Shown here one piece after another: positions 15,907 through 20,791 of a stretch of DNA of 20,791 bases. The notes below the pieces were generated by a model. The model was not told where the DNA came from. It saw only the letters and a program-made list of their open reading frames with translations, and did no database searches. Origin of the DNA: Spirochaeta sp. UBA2779. Its GTDB lineage: Bacteria > Spirochaetota > Spirochaetia > DSM-2461. The DNA lies in NCBI GenBank assembly GCA_002352375.1, contig DEIH01000229.1, forward strand, positions 15,477 through 36,267, in the 5' to 3' direction. Each line of letters opens with the position of its first letter. Within the stretch, counting starts at the first letter, position 1. Both the position numbers and the translations under genes were made by a program.

Positions 15907-17169
15907 ATGAATGAATATTCAATCCCCTACGGAAAATCAATACAAAGCTTCCATCTGCCTGAAAATTGGCCGGTATCAGTTCTGAAGCCGGAACATCGTG
16001 ATGCTTTGGAAAATCCGGTTCATGAGATATCTGCTTCACTTAAACCCCTGGGAAAGAAACTGCAAGCCCGGTTCGAAACGTCTACAGCGGTAATCGCCAT
16101 AAACGATAAAACCCGCCCGGTACCTCACAACGTCCTTCTACCTCCACTTCTAATCTGGCTGGAAGAGGTTGGATATAAGAGGGAGAACATCACTTTAATT
16201 ATCGCCACCGGCACTCATGCACCCATGCCGCCGGAAGAACATCATCTGATTGTTCCCCGGGAAATTTTGAAGAGATACACCATCATCTCCCACGATGCAG
16301 AAGACAAAAAAAACCTCATAGAACTCGGAAAAACCACAGCGGGCACTCCCTGTACCATCAACAAAATCTTTGCCGAGGCAGATTTACGGGTTGTAGTGGG
16401 AAATATTGAACCACATCAGTACATGGGATGGTCCGGCGGCGTTAAAAGCGCCGTTATCGGTCTGGGGGGGGCCGAAAGCATCAGAACCAACCACTCAATG
16501 CTCACCATGGAAGGAGCAGGCCCATGCCGGTATGAAAATAATCCTGTTAGGCAGGATGTGGAAGAATCAGGACGCATTATCGGTGTCCATCTAGCTTTGA
16601 ACGTAGTGATGAACGGGTTAAAAGAAATCGTTGCCGTTTTTGCCGGGAATCCGCTGACTGTAATGGAAAAAGGAATAAAAGAAGCGCAATCCCTTTTCTC
16701 AGTATCTGTAAATTCCCGATTCGATCTGCTTATTACATCCCCGGGTGGCTATCCCAAAGATATCAATCTCTATCAGGCTCAAAAAGCTCTCCGCCATGCT
16801 TCAATGGCAGCAAAACCCGGAGCCCCGATGATACTCACCGGGGCCTGCAGAGAAGGTATAGGCAGTCCGCCTTATGAGAAATGGATGAAAGACAAAACTT
16901 CCCATCATCAGGTTCAGAAAGCCTTCGAACAAGAAGAGTTTAAACTGGGCCCGCATAAAGCCATGCTCTTTGCCGCAGATGCCATGAACAGGGATGTTTA
17001 CCTGGTGTCTGAATTATCCGATGAAACGGTAAGAAAGATGCTCCTCATCCCGGCACCATCCGTACAGAAGGCCATCGAAATGATACAAAAAATCGGCGAT
17101 TCATCAAGTTCCCTCAAGACGGGAATCCTGCCATATGGAAATGCTACGGTGCCATATCCAGGGGATTGA
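15907..17169 (+). CDS. larA: LarA-family nickel-pincer racemase/epimerase (lactate racemase-like)
   Basis: A 420-residue protein of the LarA family, which racemises lactate or other 2-hydroxy acids using a nickel-pincer nucleotide (NPN) bound to a lysine. Visible residues: Asp67 and Arg70 (INDKTRP), His104 (ATGTHAP), His170 (IEPHQYMGWSGG), and Lys180 in GGVKSAV, the expected lysine that binds the cofactor. Gln291/Lys294 (YQAQKAL) correspond to Gln295/Lys298 of the Lactobacillus enzyme. A GGGAG five bases before ATG 15907 supports the start. It should be cytoplasmic. No larB, larC or larE (cofactor synthesis) lies in the window. The 3' end overlaps the convergent P460 gene by 26 bases. Substrate specificity is uncertain; many LarA homologues are not lactate racemases. 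Confidence 0.9.
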   Translation: MNEYSIPYGKSIQSFHLPENWPVSVLKPEHRDALENPVHEISASLKPLGKKLQARFETSTAVIAINDKTRPVPHNVLLPPLLIWLEEVGYKRENITLIIATGTHAPMPPEEHHLIVPREILKRYTIISHDAEDKKNLIELGKTTAGTPCTINKIFAEADLRVVVGNIEPHQYMGWSGGVKSAVIGLGGAESIRTNHSMLTMEGAGPCRYENNPVRQDVEESGRIIGVHLALNVVMNGLKEIVAVFAGNPLTVMEKGIKEAQSLFSVSVNSRFDLLITSPGGYPKDINLYQAQKALRHASMAAKPGAPMILTGACREGIGSPPYEKWMKDKTSHHQVQKAFEQEEFKLGPHKAMLFAADAMNRDVYLVSELSDETVRKMLLIPAPSVQKAIEMIQKIGDSSSSLKTGILPYGNATVPYPGD

Positions 17170-17665
17170 TAATAACAAAGTCATTACTCCGCATTCCGGC
17201 ATGGCAGGAGATACAGCCCCCGGGGCTGCCTTCTTTGAGAACCTTGCCTTCCGGATCGAACATAGCCCAATACCAGTCACCGCTTTCCGGATCGTAACCC
17301 TTCACTTTGGCCATAACCGTAATACTTCCCAGTTTTTTACTGCTGTCAAAATTCTCTTTTACGATAAGGGAACCCTCTGGAGCCGTTGAATCCGCTACAG
17401 GAAGAGCATCAAACAGACTGTTGTTCGCAAAAACCCGGTGCCAGACACCATGAGGAGACTGGCCGGGCTGCAGGCCGGAATCCTTCGGCCACTCAGAATA
17501 ATTCTTGAAGCTACTCTCTACAGTTATCCTGTTCCATATAGCATTGCCGCTGACTTCACTCTTTTGAAGAGGCTCCAGATACGGCTCTTCAGCTTTATTA
17601 CTGCAGGAAATGAACAGCCCTGCGAAGAGAATTATCAGCCATCCACCGGGTACGATTAATTTCAT
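17144..17665 (-). CDS. Cytochrome P460-family lipoprotein (haem c, CxxCH)
   Basis: A 173-residue protein. The hydrophobic signal (residues 3-20) ends in LFISC, with Cys21 the likely lipidated residue; the relaxed lipobox fits a spirochaete. The mature part matches cytochrome P460/c'-beta: PHGVWHRVFANN (71-82), PEGSLIVKE (96-104), GYDPESGDWYWAMFDPEG (123-140), and a C-terminal haem-binding C151-I-S-C154-H155. Family members bind or oxidise hydroxylamine and NO in the periplasm, through a haem that may be cross-linked to a lysine. Whether a cross-link forms here cannot be told. The start overlaps the kinase stop (ATGA), so it is translated with the sensor kinase upstream of it. It probably either processes the ligand sensed by the kinase or passes a signal to it (inference). 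Confidence 0.85.
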   Translation of the reverse strand: MKLIVPGGWLIILFAGLFISCSNKAEEPYLEPLQKSEVSGNAIWNRITVESSFKNYSEWPKDSGLQPGQSPHGVWHRVFANNSLFDALPVADSTAPEGSLIVKENFDSSKKLGSITVMAKVKGYDPESGDWYWAMFDPEGKVLKEGSPGGCISCHAGMRSNDFVIINPLDMAP

Positions 17666-19884
17666 GCCAAACCTCCGTCGTGTTCTTCCTTCCAGGGAAC
17701 CGCCAGAATAAAAGTCGTACCCTTACTCCGGGATGTACGGATATTGATTCGGCCACCCATTTTTTTAATATCTTCTTTCACCGCATCCAGACCAACACCC
17801 CGACCTGATATAGATGTAGCCTCATCCCTGCTGCTGAACCCGGGTCTAAATAGTATATTTACGATTTGAGAAGGAAGATGTACACCAGGTTTCAAAAGTC
17901 CCATCTCCACTCCTTTTTTCTCCAGTGCCGGAAGATCGAGACCACGGCCATCATCCTCTACCTCAATCTTCAACCAGTTATCCTCGTGTATAAATCTCAA
18001 AGTTAATTGTGATTCAGAAGGTTTTCCGGCAGTCAGACGTTCATAGATATCTTCCAGCCCATGATCCAATGCATTACGAATCAGATGAAATATGGATGGC
18101 TGAATCTCCGAGAGTCCAGGAACTGTTTCAAGCTCGGCTTCAAGATTGAACACCACTTCCTTATCCAGCTCTGTGGATATGTCTTTTACCATATCGTTAA
18201 TGCGTTCTCCGAATACTTTAAATGGAGAAATCTGAGTGGTTTCTGAACCGACAGAGAACTCTTTAAACCGATCGATCAGCTTACGAATCAATACAAGTTC
18301 GTCATCCAGAGAATCGAGAACTTGCGCTACAGTTTCTTCAAGAGATTTATCAACTTCCCTGCTCCTGTCTCTTACCTCTGCAAAAAGATTTTCCAGCTGA
18401 TGACAGTGTTCCTCCACACCCGGAAAATCCAGATACCTGGCAGTTCCTTTTACTGAGTGAACCGAACGGAAAGCTTCACTGATGTATTTATTATCATCCA
18501 GGTTTGTGAGATTTCCCCGTAAAGATCCAAAAGTCTTTTCTGCTTCCTCAATGAATCCTTCAAATACTTTCGGACCCATCTTAAGAACAGTGGCAATCTG
18601 TTCCAGCTCACTTTCCCTGCGCTGCCGTTCTTCTTCAAGCTCATGTTGGCTGTGAACAATATCGGTGAGATTCTCAAAAATCACCATCACATTCTCCATC
18701 TTACCGTTCTCAACAATCCTCAGAAAATCAGCCCTGATTACAATTTCAGTATCCTGCTCCAGTTGGAGTACTGCTTCATTAAGGGGATTGATACTCATTA
18801 TCATATCCATGTCAGCGGTTTTATTGGTGAACAGCATCTCCAGAAATCCATCCAGATCCCGTCTTTCCTCAGCAAATCGCTCAGCATCAGGATAGATAAA
18901 GTCTGCAAGACTCAATCCTGCAATATCTTCCCGCATAAACAGTTTAGTCAGGAACACCGAGTACTGATCGGTTATACGCCGCTCACTGTTAAGCAGAAGT
19001 AACCCTTCCTTGATATGATCCAGATATTTCCGATTTTCCTCCAGGCGGGTTTCAATTACCTTGTTCTGTAGTTCCAGGTCTCTTCGATCCCTCAGGCCGC
19101 TTATCATATGGTTCACTTGGCCGGCCAGTTCTCCAACCTCATCATTTCGGTTCAAATCCACCTGAATATCCAGATTTCCTGTGGCGGCAATATTTACCGT
19201 CTCTCCTATATCAAGAACCGGCTTGATTATAGTCCGGTGCATCAAAAGCAGAATCCATGTAAAGAGAATAAGGCCCACGGAAACAAAATAGATGGCCATC
19301 AGAGTACCGGCCCGGCGTACCTGATCGTAAATGCTGTCCAGAGAGATTCGAAAATGGCTCACACCGCGAATAAACTCATCATCTCCATGACATACCCTGC
19401 ATTCGGCAAAGTTCAGTATGGGAAAGTAGTATTCCATTTCCCGTGTATCCTCATTCAGTGATATCACCGGTGTTTTATTCATCAAAACCTGCTGAAAGTC
19501 TTCTGTATCAATAGTGCGCCCTTCTACACGTGGAGTCTGATCGAACATCACCATACTTTGATAACCATTCACGAAATTTAATGTATCATAGTCGTTGAAA
19601 GCCGAAGTTCCGTCTGTACGGTAGAGTTCGAACTCAAGGAAACCGGTGATTTTTCGGAAATCCTCCATAGTCCGGTTAGCTATAGGGGCCTCTCCACTGA
19701 GCATGATATTCCGGATCGTCGTGTTCAGCATCTCATTGTTAACAGCAAGAGTCCGCTGGGAGGCAGCCAGAAGATTCCTTTTCTGATTTGCCGTCGTAAG
19801 GTATATGGACACCCCCACACTGAGAAGCAGAATGAGAAGCAGTCCGGTAATTATACGAAACTGTATGGAGTTCCGTCCTTTCAT
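17662..19884 (-). CDS. CheA-like histidine kinase with periplasmic haem-type (CxxCH) sensor domain
   Basis: A 740-residue protein. TM1 spans residues 10-30. A periplasmic domain of about 160 residues contains C162-R-V-C165-H166 after YYFPIL, as in DUF3365/Tll0287-like c-haem sensors. TM2 (194-215) leads to a HAMP (about 212-265), a coiled coil, a PAS-like region (285-405), a second coiled coil, an HPt domain with phospho-acceptor His476 (RSVHSVKG), and an HATPase domain: H600xxxN604 (FHLIRNALDHGLE), DDGRGLD (644-650) and GRGVGLD (694-700). HPt joined to HATPase without a DHp dimer domain is CheA-like, but there is no CheW-like C-terminal domain; the protein ends just after the HATPase. It overlaps both neighbours by ATGA. 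Likely targets are the CheY-like regulator and CheX-type phosphatase upstream. Confidence 0.9.
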   Translation of the reverse strand: MKGRNSIQFRIITGLLLILLLSVGVSIYLTTANQKRNLLAASQRTLAVNNEMLNTTIRNIMLSGEAPIANRTMEDFRKITGFLEFELYRTDGTSAFNDYDTLNFVNGYQSMVMFDQTPRVEGRTIDTEDFQQVLMNKTPVISLNEDTREMEYYFPILNFAECRVCHGDDEFIRGVSHFRISLDSIYDQVRRAGTLMAIYFVSVGLILFTWILLLMHRTIIKPVLDIGETVNIAATGNLDIQVDLNRNDEVGELAGQVNHMISGLRDRRDLELQNKVIETRLEENRKYLDHIKEGLLLLNSERRITDQYSVFLTKLFMREDIAGLSLADFIYPDAERFAEERRDLDGFLEMLFTNKTADMDMIMSINPLNEAVLQLEQDTEIVIRADFLRIVENGKMENVMVIFENLTDIVHSQHELEEERQRRESELEQIATVLKMGPKVFEGFIEEAEKTFGSLRGNLTNLDDNKYISEAFRSVHSVKGTARYLDFPGVEEHCHQLENLFAEVRDRSREVDKSLEETVAQVLDSLDDELVLIRKLIDRFKEFSVGSETTQISPFKVFGERINDMVKDISTELDKEVVFNLEAELETVPGLSEIQPSIFHLIRNALDHGLEDIYERLTAGKPSESQLTLRFIHEDNWLKIEVEDDGRGLDLPALEKKGVEMGLLKPGVHLPSQIVNILFRPGFSSRDEATSISGRGVGLDAVKEDIKKMGGRINIRTSRSKGTTFILAVPWKEEHDGGLA

Positions 19885-20342
19885 ACCGCTTCCTTGAGGG
19901 ATACATTGACTGTGAAGTCACCAATACTTGACTGGAATGGAATTGTGATAATCGGTACACCTTTGGGCCAGTTAATCCTGTAGTTGTTTCCAGTTATAAC
20001 TCCGGGAAGTGATATAGAGATTCTGAAGTCATTTAAATCCTTTTTGGCATTCCCGGCGATAATATTCACAAGTTCACCCACACCATCGAGAACCTCAGAT
20101 CCCAGAAAGGCGTATTTGGTACCTGTCATCAATGAGACAACCTTCAAAGCTGTATCATGAGAAAAGCTCAAGACAACCGCCCCGGTGGTTTCTCCAGCCA
20201 GACCGATTAATGCTGAAACCTCCGAGAGATCTTTTGGGTCTTCCAGTATTGCAGGTTTTCCCGATTTAACTTCCAGAGACAGGAAATCCTTGAAAAGACC
20301 CATCGTTGCATCCAAAAACGGATTGATATACTGCGCTTTCAT
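19881..20342 (-). CDS. cheX: CheX-type CheY phosphatase
   Basis: A 153-residue CheX/CheC-family protein. The motif G-E90-L-V-N93-IIAGNAK is the phosphatase signature (ExxN on a helix), in which Glu and Asn position water on phospho-Asp of CheY. The surrounding GLAGETTGAVVLSF (47-60) is the typical central strand pair. The domain is cytoplasmic. Its stop overlaps the kinase start by four bases, and eight bases separate it from the preceding CheY gene, so CheY, its phosphatase and the kinase are co-expressed. An AGG seven bases upstream of ATG 20342 supports the start. CheX family members occur widely in spirochaetes and Thermotoga. Whether this copy serves motility or a dedicated signalling pathway is open. 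Confidence 0.88.
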   Translation of the reverse strand: MKAQYINPFLDATMGLFKDFLSLEVKSGKPAILEDPKDLSEVSALIGLAGETTGAVVLSFSHDTALKVVSLMTGTKYAFLGSEVLDGVGELVNIIAGNAKKDLNDFRISISLPGVITGNNYRINWPKGVPIITIPFQSSIGDFTVNVSLKEAV

Positions 20343-20350
20343 ATTGCAGC

Positions 20351-20728
20351 CTAACCCTTTTCCCCGATGTAAGGTGAGATTTTCTCCCAGAGTACATTAC
20401 CGCGAATCGGCTTTACCACATAATTAGTAACTCCGGCGGTTATGGCTTCAATCACATTGTACTTGGCCGCTTCTGATGTAATCATAATGATCGGTGTTTC
20501 AGAATAAGACCCCATAGCTCTAAGCTTTTTAACGAAGGCCAGACCATCCAGTTTAGGCATATTCCAGTCAACAAGAAACAAATCAATCTGCTCCGAAATG
20601 GCCATTTTCAAAGCCTCGGCACCGTCAGCAGCTTCCAACATTGATTCATCAGGAATATTCTGCTCCTTCAGGGTGTTTCTGTGAATCCGCCTCATTACCT
20701 CTGAATCATCAACTATCATGATTTTCAT
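20351..20728 (-). CDS. cheY: CheY-like single-domain response regulator
   Basis: A 125-residue receiver domain with no output domain. Acidic pocket Asp7-Asp8 (MIVDDSE), phospho-acceptor Asp54 (FLVDWNMP), switch Thr84/Ser85 (IMITSEA) and Lys106 (VVKPI) are all present, so it should be phosphorylated by the CheA-like kinase downstream. Length and residues are standard CheY. It is the first visible gene of the haem-sensing operon. Its output could be the flagellar motor or another protein interaction. Confidence 0.93.
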   Translation of the reverse strand: MKIMIVDDSEVMRRIHRNTLKEQNIPDESMLEAADGAEALKMAISEQIDLFLVDWNMPKLDGLAFVKKLRAMGSYSETPIIMITSEAAKYNVIEAITAGVTNYVVKPIRGNVLWEKISPYIGEKG

Positions 20729-20791
20729 GGTCTAATTGTTATATAGTTTACCCGGTTTAGCAAATACTCTGAAAAATAGAATAAATATGCT
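20729..20791 (-). promoter_or_regulatory. Upstream region of the chemosensory operon with a -10-like TATAAC
   Basis: On the minus strand TATAAC (20743-20738) would start transcription within a few bases of the cheY ATG at 20728. No Shine-Dalgarno is obvious between them. No clear -35 can be placed. The window ends 63 bases upstream of the start, so a promoter further away cannot be excluded. Confidence 0.25.

Overview
The window looks like chromosome of a diderm (Gram-negative-type) bacterium. It carries an apolipoprotein N-acyltransferase, a lipoprotein and an outer-membrane beta-barrel protein. A free-living spirochaete is my best guess, from the CheX/CheY-type chemosensory genes, the relaxed lipobox (L-F-I-S-C) and the gene mix, but no rRNA or marker gene here proves it. 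Genes are packed tightly on both strands, with many 4-8 base overlaps. I see no tRNA, rRNA, insertion sequence, CRISPR array or phage gene.

Left part (1-4185). A minus-strand pair encodes a small CPKC thioredoxin-fold protein and an Lnt-type acyltransferase. The Lnt gene runs off the left edge, so it has no stop codon in the window. It carries an unusual N-terminal extension: a signal peptide plus a CsgG/TolB-N-like domain. Divergent from this pair is a penicillin-acylase-family Ntn hydrolase with no visible export signal.

Centre (4239-11977). A four-gene minus-strand operon is the most interesting unit. In transcription order it encodes a signal-peptide/TPR/outer-membrane-barrel protein, an inner-membrane transglutaminase-like protein with about seven TM helices, a RimK-like ATP-grasp ligase, and a 1006-residue single-TM protein made almost entirely of TPR repeats. 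The start-stop overlaps and envelope-spanning topology suggest one machine that makes or modifies a peptide or polyamide and carries it across the envelope. The transglutaminase/ATP-grasp pairing is a known conserved neighbourhood of unknown product. The TPR-barrel and giant TPR partners are what make this version notable.

A roughly 420-base AT-rich intergenic region (11978-12400) with two dyads separates this operon from the right part. There follow a MATE transporter and an MBL/beta-CASP RNA-processing-type hydrolase (plus strand), a hemolysin III/PAQR membrane protein (minus), and a LarA-family nickel-pincer racemase (plus).

Right part (17144-20728). A minus-strand operon runs CheY, CheX, a CheA-like histidine kinase with a periplasmic CxxCH haem-type sensor domain, then a cytochrome-P460-family lipoprotein with its own CxxCH. 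The last three genes are joined by ATGA overlaps. It reads as a haem-based sensing pathway tied to a haem protein that may handle the same ligand (NO, hydroxylamine or redox state; inferred).
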